Shown: positions 15,604 to 25,096, numbered from the stretch's first letter. The stretch: 64,000 bases of DNA from Clostridiales bacterium (GCA_004556965.1 SFFE01000001.1:62001-126000), one strand, 5' to 3'. Numbers and translations: made by a program. The notes: generated by a model not told the origin, from the letters alone.

Positions 15604-17862
15604 ATGAATTTTTGTGGGGATGTGAACCATGTGCACAACGTTCCGGATGTTCCATATTATGCACGGAGCGCCAACGCGCAGGGAGAACGGGAGACCGTAC
15701 AGCACCACCTGATTCGGGCGGCGGAGCTGTGCGGCCTTTTTTTGGAGCCGATCGGATATTCCGATCTGGGCCAATTCCTCGGCGCGCTGCACGATTTTGG
15801 GAAATACCCGCCGCTGTTTTCGGATGTACTTGCACACCGGCGGGTGCATGTGAATCATGCCTATCCCGGCGCGGCGCTGGCGTGGAACACCTGCAGACGG
15901 ACACGGCGGCCCATGGCGCGGATTCTGGCGGCGGTCATTGCCGCGCACCACAGTCAGCTCGACTTTGGCTGCATCCTTGCGCTGGAGCGCGTCCTGCGCG
16001 GCGCCGGAGAGCCGGTGGACGCGGACGGAAATACCTTTTCGCTGTTTGGCGCCCCTGCGCTGCAGGAGGCCGCAGCCGTGCTCCAGCGGGAGGTGACGCT
16101 GCCGCAGCTCCGCTCCGTGCTTCCGTCCGGGCTGCAGGAGGATGCGGCGCTGGCGGAAATGCTCTTCACGCGGTTCCTGCTTTCCGCGCTGGCCGACGCG
16201 GACTACAGCAGCTCAGCCGAGCACTTTGATCCGGCGTATTTGGCGGAGCATACCGGGCCTGCGTTTGTGCCCGAAGCGGCGCTGGAGCGGTTGTTTGCGC
16301 TCCGGGCGCAGAAGCAGAGCGTCTCAACGGCCGCCGCGCCGCTCAACCGCCTGCGCGACCGGCTGTTTGAGGACTGTCTCGCCGCTGCGGAGCGCCCGCC
16401 AGGACTGTTTACGCTGACCGCGCCGACTGGCCTGGGCAAAACGCTGAGCCTGTTTGCCTTTGCGGCGAAGCACTGTGTGCACTACGGCAAACGGCGGATC
16501 ATTTTGATCTTGCCGTATCTTGCGATCGTGGAGCAAAACGTTCAGGACTACCGGCAGGTGGAGCCGAACCTGCTGGAAAGCCACAGCGCTGCGCAGCTCG
16601 ACGATGCTTCCCGCCTGCTTTCGGAGCGCTGGGCGGCGCCGTGCATCGTGACCACGAATGTGGGCTTTTTTGAGCCGCTCTTTTCCGCAAGACCGACGGA
16701 CTGCCGCCGCCTGCATCAGATCGCCAACAGCGTCATCGTGCTGGACGAGGCGCAGTCGCTGCCGCCGCAGCTTCTGGACGCAACGCTGCGCACCGTCAAG
16801 CTTCTGTGTGAGCAGTATGGGTGTACCGTCGTGTTCTCCACGGCCACGCAGCCGTCCTTTGGCGAGCGGCCGGGGCTTTCGTGGAAGCCGACGGAAATCG
16901 TGCCGCAGCCGCAGGCTCTGTTTCGCGCGACGCAGCGCGTCACGTATGACTGGCGGCTTTCCCAGAGAACGGCGCTGCCGCGCATTGCGCAGGAACTGCT
17001 GCAGGCGCCGGCCGGATGTGCGATTCTGAACCTGCGCGCGCACGCGAGAAAGCTGTTTCATGAGCTGTGCGAGCGAGGGAACGCGGAGGATATTTTCTAT
17101 TTGACGACAGACCTTTGCCCTGCGCACCGCCGCCGTGTTTTGGAGGAAATCCGAACCCGCACGCGGGAGGGCAGACCGTGCTATCTGGCTGCAACGCAGT
17201 GCGTCGAGGCCGGCGTCGATCTGGATTACCCGGTGGTCTATCGCGCGCTTGCGCCGCTGGAGTCCATCATTCAGGCTGCGGGACGCTGCAACCGCAACGG
17301 AGACAGCCCCACGGGGCGCGTGGTTGTGTTTGTGCCCGACGAGGAGCGGCTGTATCCGCCCGGGCCATATTACGAGCAGGCTGCAAATTGCGTCCGGACG
17401 CTGGCTGCGCGGCATCCCATCGACTGCGCGGATCTGGCGCACATCCGGGAGTACTACGCGCTGCTCTATGCCCATGCCGACGGGGACAAGCCCGAGCTTC
17501 GGCAGGCCATCCGGGAGGAGGATTTCGCGGCTGTGCAGGCAGCTTACCGCCTGATCGAGCGCAAAGGCATGCAGGTCATCGTTCCGTATCCGGAGGAGGC
17601 GGAGCTGTTTGCGGAAATTCGCGCGGAGTATGACCGATCCGGCCTGACGCCTGCGCTGCTGCAGAAAGCGCGTCCGCTGACGGTCTCCAGCTTCGATACG
17701 CGTATGGTGCGGGACACGTGCGTACCGCTGTATTTCCGCGCCCCGGAGCCGGGTGGCGCGCCGGCGCAGCCGGCGTGCTATCTGCTCGGCAATCGTGACC
17801 TTTACGACGACAAAACCGGCTTGTGTCTGGAACACGCCGCCGAAATGGATTTTGTACTTTGA
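15604..17862 (+). CDS. cas3: Type I-C CRISPR helicase-nuclease Cas3
   Basis: A protein of up to 752 residues that degrades target DNA recruited by Cascade. The N-terminal HD nuclease shows HHL (34-36), LHDFGK (His63-Asp64) and a later AHHSQ; the SF2 helicase shows Walker A APTGLGKT (near 275), LDEAQ (near 380), FSTATQP, and motif VI QAAGRCNRNG. Length and domain order are normal for I-C Cas3. No ribosome site precedes ATG 15604; GTG at 15631 has GGGGA about 10 nt upstream and is an alternative start that keeps the whole HD domain. It is the first gene of a seven-gene cas operon, 22 nt before cas5c. Confidence 0.95.
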   Translation: MNFCGDVNHVHNVPDVPYYARSANAQGERETVQHHLIRAAELCGLFLEPIGYSDLGQFLGALHDFGKYPPLFSDVLAHRRVHVNHAYPGAALAWNTCRRTRRPMARILAAVIAAHHSQLDFGCILALERVLRGAGEPVDADGNTFSLFGAPALQEAAAVLQREVTLPQLRSVLPSGLQEDAALAEMLFTRFLLSALADADYSSSAEHFDPAYLAEHTGPAFVPEAALERLFALRAQKQSVSTAAAPLNRLRDRLFEDCLAAAERPPGLFTLTAPTGLGKTLSLFAFAAKHCVHYGKRRIILILPYLAIVEQNVQDYRQVEPNLLESHSAAQLDDASRLLSERWAAPCIVTTNVGFFEPLFSARPTDCRRLHQIANSVIVLDEAQSLPPQLLDATLRTVKLLCEQYGCTVVFSTATQPSFGERPGLSWKPTEIVPQPQALFRATQRVTYDWRLSQRTALPRIAQELLQAPAGCAILNLRAHARKLFHELCERGNAEDIFYLTTDLCPAHRRRVLEEIRTRTREGRPCYLAATQCVEAGVDLDYPVVYRALAPLESIIQAAGRCNRNGDSPTGRVVVFVPDEERLYPPGPYYEQAANCVRTLAARHPIDCADLAHIREYYALLYAHADGDKPELRQAIREEDFAAVQAAYRLIERKGMQVIVPYPEEAELFAEIRAEYDRSGLTPALLQKARPLTVSSFDTRMVRDTCVPLYFRAPEPGGAPAQPACYLLGNRDLYDDKTGLCLEHAAEMDFVL

Positions 17863-17884
17863 ACAGAGAGGAGTGTGAACAAAA

Positions 17885-18571
17885 ATGGGCTATCCACAGG
17901 TAACGATCGAAATCTGGGGTGACTTTGCGCTCTGGACGAGACCGGAAAGCAAGGTGGAGCGTCTGACCTACCCGGTGCCGACGCCCAGCGGCATCCGCGG
18001 CGTGCTGGCGTCCATCTATGCCAAGCCGCCGGAATTCTACTGGCAGGTGCGGCAGATCGAGGTGCTGCGGCCGATCCGTTATACGGCGTTTAAGCGCAAC
18101 GAGGTCAAAAGCAAGATGATGCGCATTCCCGACGTAAATCCCTGCAAGGCTTGCATCAGCATCGAAGATGACCGCACCCAGCGGCAGTCTGTCGTTTTGC
18201 AGGATGTTCGCTACCGCATCACGGCGGAGATTGTGCCGCGGCCGGAGTTTACCGCCCCGGTCAGCCAACTGCTCAGCCAGTTCGAGCGGCGGGTCAAGCG
18301 CGGGCAGTGCTTTGTGCAGCCCTGCATGGGAGCCAGAGAGTTCCCCGCGTATTACGAATGGGGGTCGAGCGGTGAGCCGCCCATTGACGAGAGCTGTGAT
18401 CTGGGGCTGATGCTGTATGATGTGTTCGATCTGCACGAATGGAAGGTGGGCAAGCAGGCGGAGCCGTCCGTGTCCCTGTTCCGGGCGCAGCTCGACCACG
18501 GCGTTCTGACGGTCCCGCCCTATGATTCGCCGCTGGTTTTGAAACCGGGAAAGGAGGCCGCGGGATGCTGA
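17885..18571 (+). CDS. cas5c: Type I-C Cascade subunit Cas5c (Cas5d), pre-crRNA endonuclease
   Basis: A 228-residue RAMP protein. In type I-C it replaces Cas6: it cuts the repeat and stays on the 5' handle of the crRNA. The start MGYPQVTIEIWGDFALWTRPESK and the segment PTPSGIRGVLASIYAKP are characteristic of the subtype, as is the glycine/acidic-rich later part. GAGAGGAG lies before the ATG. Its last bases overlap the cas8c start, so the two are translationally coupled. Confidence 0.95.
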   Translation: MGYPQVTIEIWGDFALWTRPESKVERLTYPVPTPSGIRGVLASIYAKPPEFYWQVRQIEVLRPIRYTAFKRNEVKSKMMRIPDVNPCKACISIEDDRTQRQSVVLQDVRYRITAEIVPRPEFTAPVSQLLSQFERRVKRGQCFVQPCMGAREFPAYYEWGSSGEPPIDESCDLGLMLYDVFDLHEWKVGKQAEPSVSLFRAQLDHGVLTVPPYDSPLVLKPGKEAAGC

Positions 18572-20349
18572 CGGAACTGTACGAATACGCGCTGTCGCAT
18601 CAGCTCGCGGCGCGCCCCGGCTTCAAGCCCAAGCGGCCGAAGGGCTACCTGCTCCTGTCGCAGGAGGGGGCGTTTCTCGGCGTGGAGCTGCGCGGCAAGG
18701 ACGCGCCGGCCGTCATGGCGCCCGACGTGGGCGCTGCGGCCAACGGCACGCGCTTTTGCAATCCCCTGATCGAAAAGGCGGGCATCCCGCTGAACATGGT
18801 GAACGATCCGGTCAAGGACAAAAATGTGCCGACGAAGCACGCCTTTTTCCTCGCCGCGCTGGACAGCGGCGCGGAGCACGAGCCGATGTTTGCCGTCGTT
18901 GCGAAAGCGCTTCGCAGCGAGGAGACGCTGGAGACCATGCGGGCAGGACTGGCGGAGCACAAGCTCAAGCCGTCCGACCCGGTCGGTTTTCAGGTGGACG
19001 GGCAGCCGGTGGAGCGGAGCGAACGCTATCTGGACTGGTGGGCGGAGTTTCGCAAGCAATTCCTGCCGGCGCCTTCCGGTGTGATGCCGCGCTGCCTGAT
19101 CACGGGGGAGCTGGCTCCGGCGCTGCTGACGGTGCCGAAGGTTTCCGGCCTGATGGCGGTGGGCGGCCATACCTCCGGTGATGCATTTTTGTGCTTCGAT
19201 AAAGATGCGTTTCAATCCTACGGACTGAAGCAGAGCGCCAATGCGCCGGTTTCCGAGACGGCGATGACAGCGGTCAACGCCGCGCTGACGGAGCTGATCC
19301 GGGACGCGAAGGTGCTGGGCAACGCGAAGCTCGTCCACTGGTATTCCGCGCCCATCACCGAAGAAGAGGATCTGATCCCGGTGATTCTCGGTGAGCAGCT
19401 GGCGCCGCCGGCCGGGGAGGAAGACCCGGCGGAGCCCGGCGGGGAAGCCGATGCGCTTCGCGCGGCACGTGCGCTGATCCAAAGCCTGCACGACGGTTCG
19501 CGTCCGGAGTCGCTGAACGCCCGCTATTACATCATGCCGCTCTCCGGCGCGGGCGGCCGGATGATGGTGCGCGGCTGGTATGAGGGCAGCTATGAGACGC
19601 TCTATGACAACGTCACGCGCTGGTTTGACGATCTCCGGCTGGTGCTGTGGAACGGAAAGGGGACAACCCGTCCGCCCAAGCTGAAGGCGCTGTGTATCCG
19701 GCTGCTCAAGCCGGGCGGCAATCCGCAAAAGGTCTGGGAGCGGATGGACAAAGAGCTGCCCAATTTGCTCAACCGCGTCCTGTACGCGATCATCAACGGC
19801 ACGCCGCTGCCGGATGAGGCCGCGTCGCGGGCGCTGATGTGGCTGCGGTCCGCGCTGCTGGCATCCGGCAGAGACGACGACAAAAGCAGCACGGCATCCA
19901 GCGCGGGTGAGACGCTGGTGTTTCAATTACTGAAGGCATGGCTGCGGAGAAAGCAGCGCTTGAAAGGAGAGGAGAACCTGATGGAAGAGAGATTCAGTGA
20001 GCAGGGACGGGACGTTGCTTACTACTGCGGTGCGCTCATGGCGGTGTACGCCGCGATTCAGTCCAAAGCGATGCCGGAGGTGGGCGCCGGCGTCGTGGAG
20101 CGCTATTACGCAGCGGCCAGCTCCAGCCCCGGCTTTGTCATCGGCAAGCTGTCGCAGCTGGCGCAGTATCATCTTGCAAAACTGGACAAGGGGCTGGCGG
20201 TCTATTACGAAAAGCGCCTGTCCGAGCTGTATTGCCGGATCGGAACGCAGAAGATCCCCGCCATGCTGACGCTGGAACAGCAGGCAGAGTTTGCGCTGGG
20301 CTACTATCAGCAGCGCGCCGCGCTCTACACATCCAACAAAGAAGCATAA
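18565..20349 (+). CDS. cas8c: Type I-C Cascade large subunit Cas8c (Csd1)
   Basis: A 594-residue large subunit, normal for Csd1, which recognises the PAM and helps open the target. Typical segments are the N-terminal LYEYALSHQLAARPGFKPKR with GYLLLSQEGAFLGVE, the middle LITGELAPALLTVPKVSGL, and a C-terminal helical part (GYYQQRAALYT). In several I-C systems an internal start gives a small Cas11-like subunit; an in-frame ATG at 19981 preceded by AAAGGAGAGG (MEERFSEQGRDVAYYCGALM) is a good candidate here. It overlaps cas5c by 7 nt. Confidence 0.95.
   Translation: MLTELYEYALSHQLAARPGFKPKRPKGYLLLSQEGAFLGVELRGKDAPAVMAPDVGAAANGTRFCNPLIEKAGIPLNMVNDPVKDKNVPTKHAFFLAALDSGAEHEPMFAVVAKALRSEETLETMRAGLAEHKLKPSDPVGFQVDGQPVERSERYLDWWAEFRKQFLPAPSGVMPRCLITGELAPALLTVPKVSGLMAVGGHTSGDAFLCFDKDAFQSYGLKQSANAPVSETAMTAVNAALTELIRDAKVLGNAKLVHWYSAPITEEEDLIPVILGEQLAPPAGEEDPAEPGGEADALRAARALIQSLHDGSRPESLNARYYIMPLSGAGGRMMVRGWYEGSYETLYDNVTRWFDDLRLVLWNGKGTTRPPKLKALCIRLLKPGGNPQKVWERMDKELPNLLNRVLYAIINGTPLPDEAASRALMWLRSALLASGRDDDKSSTASSAGETLVFQLLKAWLRRKQRLKGEENLMEERFSEQGRDVAYYCGALMAVYAAIQSKAMPEVGAGVVERYYAAASSSPGFVIGKLSQLAQYHLAKLDKGLAVYYEKRLSELYCRIGTQKIPAMLTLEQQAEFALGYYQQRAALYTSNKEA
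19981..20349 (+). CDS. Possible internal start: Cas11c small subunit within cas8c
   Basis: In frame with cas8c, ATG at 19981 follows AAAGGAGAGG with about 7 nt spacing, giving a 122-residue helical protein (MEERFSEQGRDVAYYCGALM...). Type I-C Cascades are known to contain a Cas11 small subunit translated from inside cas8c; size, position and ribosome site fit. Expression is inferred, not shown. Confidence 0.6.
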   Translation: MEERFSEQGRDVAYYCGALMAVYAAIQSKAMPEVGAGVVERYYAAASSSPGFVIGKLSQLAQYHLAKLDKGLAVYYEKRLSELYCRIGTQKIPAMLTLEQQAEFALGYYQQRAALYTSNKEA

Positions 20350-20362
20350 GGAGGCTGGTACC

Positions 20363-21355
20363 ATGGCTATCGAAAATCGTTACGAATTCTTGTTCTACAT
20401 TCAGTGCCGCAACGGAAACCCGAACGGCGACCCCGATATGGGAAACTGCCCGCGCACCGATCCGCAGGATCTGCACGGTTATATCACCGACGGGGCGATC
20501 AAGCGCCGGATCCGCAACTATGTTCAGACCGCCTATGCGGATGCGGATGGGATGCAGATGCTGGTGCGCAGCGCCAGCAACATCAACACCGGCATCGCCC
20601 GCGCCAAGGAGCTTGCGGGCATGGAGCTTTCCGCCAAGGGCAAAAATGCCGTTTACGCCGGTCGCCGCAAGGCCTGTGAGCTGTTTTACGACGTGCGCAC
20701 CTTTGGCGCGGTCATGTCCACCGGCCCCAATGCGGGGCAGGTGCGCGGCCCGGTGCAGCTGAGCTTTGCGCGCTCGCTTGACCCGATCCAGTCGCTCGAT
20801 ATCTCGATCACCCGCATGGCAAACGCCGTCGAAGTCAAGGATGCGAAATCGGCTGCGGACTATGAGTCGTGGGAAGCCAAGCAGGCGGAAGATACGCTGC
20901 GCACGATGGGGCGCAAGCAACTGATTCCGTATGGCCTGTATGAGGCGCACGGCTTCATCAGCGCAAATCTGGCGCAGGAGACCGGGTTTGACGAGAAGGA
21001 TCTGCGGGCATTGTTTGAAGCAATTCTCAACATGTATGAGCACGACCGCTCCGCCAGCAAGGGCGAGATGTCGGTCATCACGCCGCTGGTTATTTTCCGG
21101 CATACCGGCACGGATTCCGATCTGGAGCAGAGAAAGCGCCAGGCGCGTCTCGGCTGCGCGAGCGCGCACCGACTGTTTGAGCTGGTTCAGGTCGAGAAGA
21201 AGCCGGAGATCGCGTTCGCCCGCTCCTGGCGGGATTATCAGGCGACAATCCGGCTTGACGCCCGCCCGGCCGGCGTAGACGTCGGCTTCCTCTGCTCGCC
21301 GTATGGCGAGATCGTCTGGAACGCGGTGCCGGAAGATGCGGAACTGTTCCGCTGA
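20363..21355 (+). CDS. cas7c: Type I-C Cascade backbone subunit Cas7c (Csd2)
   Basis: A 330-residue RAMP protein that forms the helical backbone along the crRNA. Csd2 hallmarks are RYEFLFYIQCRNGNPNGDPD, PRTDPQDLHGYITDGAIKRR, the FGAVMSTGPNAGQVRGPVQL segment and SITRMANAV. ATG at 20363 has AAGGAGG upstream. Its 3' end overlaps cas4 by 20 nt. Backbone length and motifs are complete. Confidence 0.97.
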   Translation: MAIENRYEFLFYIQCRNGNPNGDPDMGNCPRTDPQDLHGYITDGAIKRRIRNYVQTAYADADGMQMLVRSASNINTGIARAKELAGMELSAKGKNAVYAGRRKACELFYDVRTFGAVMSTGPNAGQVRGPVQLSFARSLDPIQSLDISITRMANAVEVKDAKSAADYESWEAKQAEDTLRTMGRKQLIPYGLYEAHGFISANLAQETGFDEKDLRALFEAILNMYEHDRSASKGEMSVITPLVIFRHTGTDSDLEQRKRQARLGCASAHRLFELVQVEKKPEIAFARSWRDYQATIRLDARPAGVDVGFLCSPYGEIVWNAVPEDAELFR

Positions 21356-22016
21356 AATCGAGCGTGAACTGCTGCCGCTCTCGTGGCTGGCGCAGTATGG
21401 GTATTGCCCGCGCCGCTGCGCGCTGCTGGCGCTGGATCAGGTGTGGAACGAGAATGAATTTACGGCGGAAGGCCGTGCGCAGCACCAGCGCGTGCACACG
21501 GCGAGAGTGGAGCGGCGCGGCGCACAGATCTTTCTGTATGAACAGCCGGTTTTTTCGCGGACGCTGGGCGTCAGCGGCCTGTGCGACTGCGTGGAAGCGC
21601 GCCCGTCGCCGGAGGGCGTGCAGCTTCCCTATGGCACGGAGCGATACAGGCTCTATCCGATCGAGTATAAGCACGGCGTCGTCCGCGACGAGGAGGAGTA
21701 TCACATCCAACTCTGCGCCCAGGCGATCTGTCTGGAAGAGCGCTATGGCACCCACATTCCGCTGGGGGCGATCTTCTTTATCGACGCCCATCGCCGCGAT
21801 GAGATACCGCTTTCACCGGAGCTGCGGGGAAAAACGCTGCAAACGGCGCAAGCCCTGCAGGAGTTGGTTGCGGAAGAGACGCTGCCCCCGGCTTCCTACG
21901 GTGCAAAGTGCAAAAAGTGTTCGATGCAGGATTACTGCCAGCCAAAACTGAAGCGTACGGCAAACAGCTATTGCCGTACGCTGTGGGAGACGGCGCTTCA
22001 GGAGGGGTCGCAATGA
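21336..22016 (+). CDS. cas4: CRISPR adaptation exonuclease Cas4
   Basis: A 226-residue PD-(D/E)xK nuclease with Fe-S cysteines: CPRRC near the N-terminus and CKKCSMQDYC near the C-terminus. The nuclease core includes YPIEYKHGVVRDEEEYHIQL and AQAICLEERYG. Cas4 selects and trims PAM-bearing prespacers with Cas1-Cas2. ATG at 21336 lies inside the cas7c end and matches the usual Cas4 length; an earlier ATG at 21303 would add residues unlike the family. The stop overlaps the cas1 start (ATGA). Confidence 0.93.
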   Translation: MRNCSAEIERELLPLSWLAQYGYCPRRCALLALDQVWNENEFTAEGRAQHQRVHTARVERRGAQIFLYEQPVFSRTLGVSGLCDCVEARPSPEGVQLPYGTERYRLYPIEYKHGVVRDEEEYHIQLCAQAICLEERYGTHIPLGAIFFIDAHRRDEIPLSPELRGKTLQTAQALQELVAEETLPPASYGAKCKKCSMQDYCQPKLKRTANSYCRTLWETALQEGSQ

Positions 22017-23029
22017 AACAGCTCCAAAATACGCTGTATATCCTTACGCCGGAGACGTATCTGTTCTTGCAAAACGAGACGATCGCGGTCAAGGTGGGCG
22101 GCGTGGAAAAGGTGCGGGTGCCTGCGCACACGATCTCATCCATCTTCTGCTTTGGCAATGTGACGGTATCGACGCCGCTGATCGCGTTCTGCGGACAGCG
22201 CGGCATCAGTCTGGTGTTTCTCTCGGAATACGGGCGGTTTTACGGACGGATTCAAGGACCGGTGCAGGGCAACATCCTGCTGAGAAGGCTGCAGTTTGCG
22301 GCCCTGGATGATCTGGTGCTTTCCGCGCGTCTGGCGCGCAGCTTCCTGCTCGGCAAGCTGGTGAACAGCAAGGAATTTCTGCTGCGCGCGCGACGGGAAC
22401 GGAAAGAAGCCGACGACTGCTTTTCGCCCGCAATCCAGAAGATCACTGCCATTGCCGGGCAGCTGAGGGAGTGCGTCAGCATCGACTCCATGCGTGGTCT
22501 GGAGGGGGCTGCCGCAGCGGCTTATTTCTCCGCGCTGCCGGCCATGCTGACCGCAGACGGACTGCGCTTCGACGGCCGCAGCCGCCGCCCGCCGGAGGAT
22601 CCGGTGAATGCGCTGCTTTCGTTTCTTTACACATTGCTGAAGAATGATGTACAGTCTGCGCTGGAGGGCGTCGGTCTGGATCCTGCAGCGGGCTTTTTGC
22701 ATACGCTGCGCCCCGGCCGGCCTGCGCTGGCGCTCGATTTGATGGAGGAGCTGCGTGCGCCGCTGTGCGACCGGCTGGCGGTGGCCCTGATCAACCGCGG
22801 GCAAATTACACCGAAGAGCTTTGAACAGCTTACCCCGCCGGTCGTGTTGACCGAGGCGGGCCGCAAGACCGTCATCAGCGCGTGGCAGAAGCGGAAGCAG
22901 GAGACGATTCTGCATCCCTTCCTGCAGGAGACGATCCCCATTGGGCTGATTGCGCATACACAGGCGCAGCTCCTGGCTCGCGTGCTGCGCGGCGAACTGG
23001 ACGATTATCCGCCGTTCCATTGGAGGTGA
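22013..23029 (+). CDS. cas1: CRISPR integrase Cas1 (type I-C)
   Basis: A 338-residue spacer-integration enzyme. The catalytic metal residues are present: Glu in SMRGLEGAAAAAYF, His in AGFLHTLRPGRPALALDLME and the following Asp/Glu. ATG at 22013 has GGAGG upstream and overlaps the cas4 stop. Both lobes are complete, so adaptation is probably functional. Confidence 0.97.
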   Translation: MKQLQNTLYILTPETYLFLQNETIAVKVGGVEKVRVPAHTISSIFCFGNVTVSTPLIAFCGQRGISLVFLSEYGRFYGRIQGPVQGNILLRRLQFAALDDLVLSARLARSFLLGKLVNSKEFLLRARRERKEADDCFSPAIQKITAIAGQLRECVSIDSMRGLEGAAAAAYFSALPAMLTADGLRFDGRSRRPPEDPVNALLSFLYTLLKNDVQSALEGVGLDPAAGFLHTLRPGRPALALDLMEELRAPLCDRLAVALINRGQITPKSFEQLTPPVVLTEAGRKTVISAWQKRKQETILHPFLQETIPIGLIAHTQAQLLARVLRGELDDYPPFHWR

Positions 23030-23034
23030 TGGGC

Positions 23035-23325
23035 ATGATGGTTGTCCTTTCTTATGATGTGGATACCTCGGATTCGGCCGGCGCAAAGCGCCTGCGGAAA
23101 GTTGCGAAGGTCTGTGAGGCATATGGCTGCCGTGTGCAGAATTCGGTCTTTGAGCTGCTGATTGAGCCGGCGCAGTTGGTCTCGCTGAAGGCAAGGCTGA
23201 CGGCTGTCATTGATGCAGACAAGGATTCGGTGCGGTTTTATCGTCTGGGCAGCAACTGGCGGCCACGGGTCGAGTCTCTGGGGCGCGGCCTGCGCTTTGA
23301 ACAAGACGATGTGCTTTTGCTGTGA
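23035..23325 (+). CDS. cas2: CRISPR adaptation protein Cas2 (type I-C)
   Basis: A 96-residue ferredoxin-fold protein, MMVVLSYDVDTSD at the N-terminus with the conserved Asp, and QNSVFELLIEP in the middle. It bridges two Cas1 dimers during integration. Three in-frame ATGs occur at 23029, 23035 and 23038; 23035 has the best spacing to GGAGG (23022-23026). It is the last cas gene; the array follows 220 bp downstream. Confidence 0.95.
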   Translation: MMVVLSYDVDTSDSAGAKRLRKVAKVCEAYGCRVQNSVFELLIEPAQLVSLKARLTAVIDADKDSVRFYRLGSNWRPRVESLGRGLRFEQDDVLLL

Positions 23326-23545
23326 CGGAGCGGTGCGGAAGTTTTTTGAGTTCCGAGTGTGCATCCTGCGCGATTGCGGATCGACCAGGAAAAGCCCGTA
23401 GGTTCGCGCAGCGAAATCCCGGAATTTCAGCGGTTTTTACGGTAGACCTTATCTGAATTTACATATTCTAGAACTTTCGCTTCCAAAAAGAAAAAAATTC
23501 AGCGATTCATGCAATAAAATATGATAGAAATTGTGCGAAATTGCT
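23326..23545 (+). promoter_or_regulatory. CRISPR leader
   Basis: A 220-bp gene-free stretch between cas2 and the first repeat; the last 110 bp are A/T-rich, unlike the flanks. TTCAGC (23498-23503) and TATGAT (23520-23525) with a 16-bp spacer could start pre-crRNA transcription into the array. The side is consistent with perfect repeats here and decayed repeats at the far end. Confidence 0.75.
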
Positions 23546-24896
23546 GTTGCCCCCTCGCGGGGGCATGACTTGAAACATTTTCTTAAGGCTCATTCTCTTA
23601 TCCTCCTTTACGGTTGCCCCCTCGCGGGGGCATGACTTGAAACATCCCTGAGAATGCGGCTTATGTGGCGATGTCTTTGTTGCCCCCTCGCGGGGGCATG
23701 ACTTGAAACAAATTAGTGACGCGCAATCCATCGTCGTCCAGCAGATGGTTGCCCCCTCGCGGGGGCATGACTTGAAACAGCAACGCTGGCTCTCCTTCTG
23801 GCGAGCGGTTCGGTTGCCCCCTCGCGGGGGCATGACTTGAAACTTCGATGAACGTAAACTCATACGGTTCCCCATCCGGTTGCCCCCTCGCGGGGGCATG
23901 ACTTGAAACTGAAGCCAGGACGGCGCCTGTGCGCGCGGCTGTAGTTGCCCCCTCGCGGGGGCATGACTTGAAACAAACATCGGCGCTCTCCGTGTCCAAA
24001 TTGGACACCGCGTTGCCCCCTCGCGGGGGCATGACTTGAAACCTCTCGGTCGCCAGCGGTAGTGATGCCGATGACGTTGCCCCCTCGCGGGGGCATGACT
24101 TGAAACTTCGAGATCTTCAATCCGATGATTTGCGACTTTGGTTGCCCCCTCGCGGGGGCATGACTTGAAACATCCAGGCGCGCGGCGAAAAATCGGGGAG
24201 GGGGATCGTTGCCCCCTCGCGGGGGCATGACTTGAAACGAAAGCGCCGAGAGCGATACCGTATTGCTGCCGGGGTTGCCCCCTCGCGGGGGCATGACTTG
24301 AAACACTCCGTGAAGTAAAATCCTTGAACTCTCAGAGACAGTTGCCCCCTCGCGGGGGCATGACTTGAAACTTCTGAAAGCAACCCTATAACTCAGGAAT
24401 TACTCCGTTGCCCCCTCGCGGGGGCATGACTTGAAACGACCAGGTTCCGCCTGTCCGAGTCGCCGATATAGTAGTTGCCCCCTCGCGGGGGCATGACTTG
24501 AAACTCTGCTGGCGGAGCGCGCCGGCGCGGCGATCAGCAGGTTGCCCCCTCGCGGGGGCATGACTTGAAACGTTGAGGTTATCAACACCAGCCTACCGGA
24601 CATCATGTTGCCCCCTCGCGGGGGCATGACTTGAAACTAAGTCTATCGATCGTGCGCGCCTGTACGCGGCGTTGCCCCCTCGCGGGGGCATGACTTGAAA
24701 CTATCGTCAGGTTTGGATGAATGGCGAGAAACCGTCGTTGCCCCCTCGCGGGGGCATGACTTGAAACATCAAGGCTACCTGCGATCTTCTGTCTGACGAC
24801 GGATGCCCCCTTCGCGGGGGAGTGACTTGAAACAACAAAAACGGTAACACAAACAATAACAAAGCGGATGCCCCCTGCGGGGGGCATGATTTACAG
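23546..24896 (+). CRISPR. Type I-C CRISPR array, 21 repeats and 20 spacers
   Basis: The repeat is 31 nt: GTTGCCCCCTCGCGGGGGC followed by ATGACTTGAAAC, with a CCCCC/GGGGG hairpin and the GAAAC end usual for I-C. Nineteen copies look identical (starts at 23546, 23613, 23679, 23748, 23813, 23879, 23944, 24012, 24076, 24141, 24208, 24274, 24341, 24407, 24474, 24541, 24607, 24671, 24737). Two degenerate copies end the array (24802-24833 with an extra T and changed bases, 24867-24896 with a changed 3' end). Spacers are 33-38 nt, mostly 34-36, and all look different. Transcription is predicted on the plus strand, away from the cas genes. Confidence 0.98.
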
Positions 24897-24998
24897 TCCA
24901 GACTTCCCAGAAGCCAACAGAAACGAGGGATGTACCTACAGCTTTAGAAACGAACGCCTGCCACCGCACCCCAAAACTGGATTCGGCTGGAAGAAAAT

Positions 24999-25027
24999 TT
25001 GACAATGGCTTTTGTTTTCGTTATAAT
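24999..25027 (+). promoter_or_regulatory. Consensus promoter of the 74-residue protein gene
   Basis: Perfect TTGACA (24999-25004), 17-bp spacer, perfect TATAAT (25022-25027). It starts about 100 bp after the last CRISPR repeat, so this gene is transcribed independently of the array. Confidence 0.85.
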
Positions 25028-25096
25028 AGCCGATATTATTTCGAAATATTTGTGAAATCCGCCCCCTCGCTTGGCGAGGGTAGGGAGGAAGCGGCC

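Noticed and set aside
23507..24887. Minus-strand open frames with tandem PPRGGN-type peptides
   Set aside because: They are translations of the CRISPR repeats and spacers; no ribosome sites, and the period equals the repeat unit.
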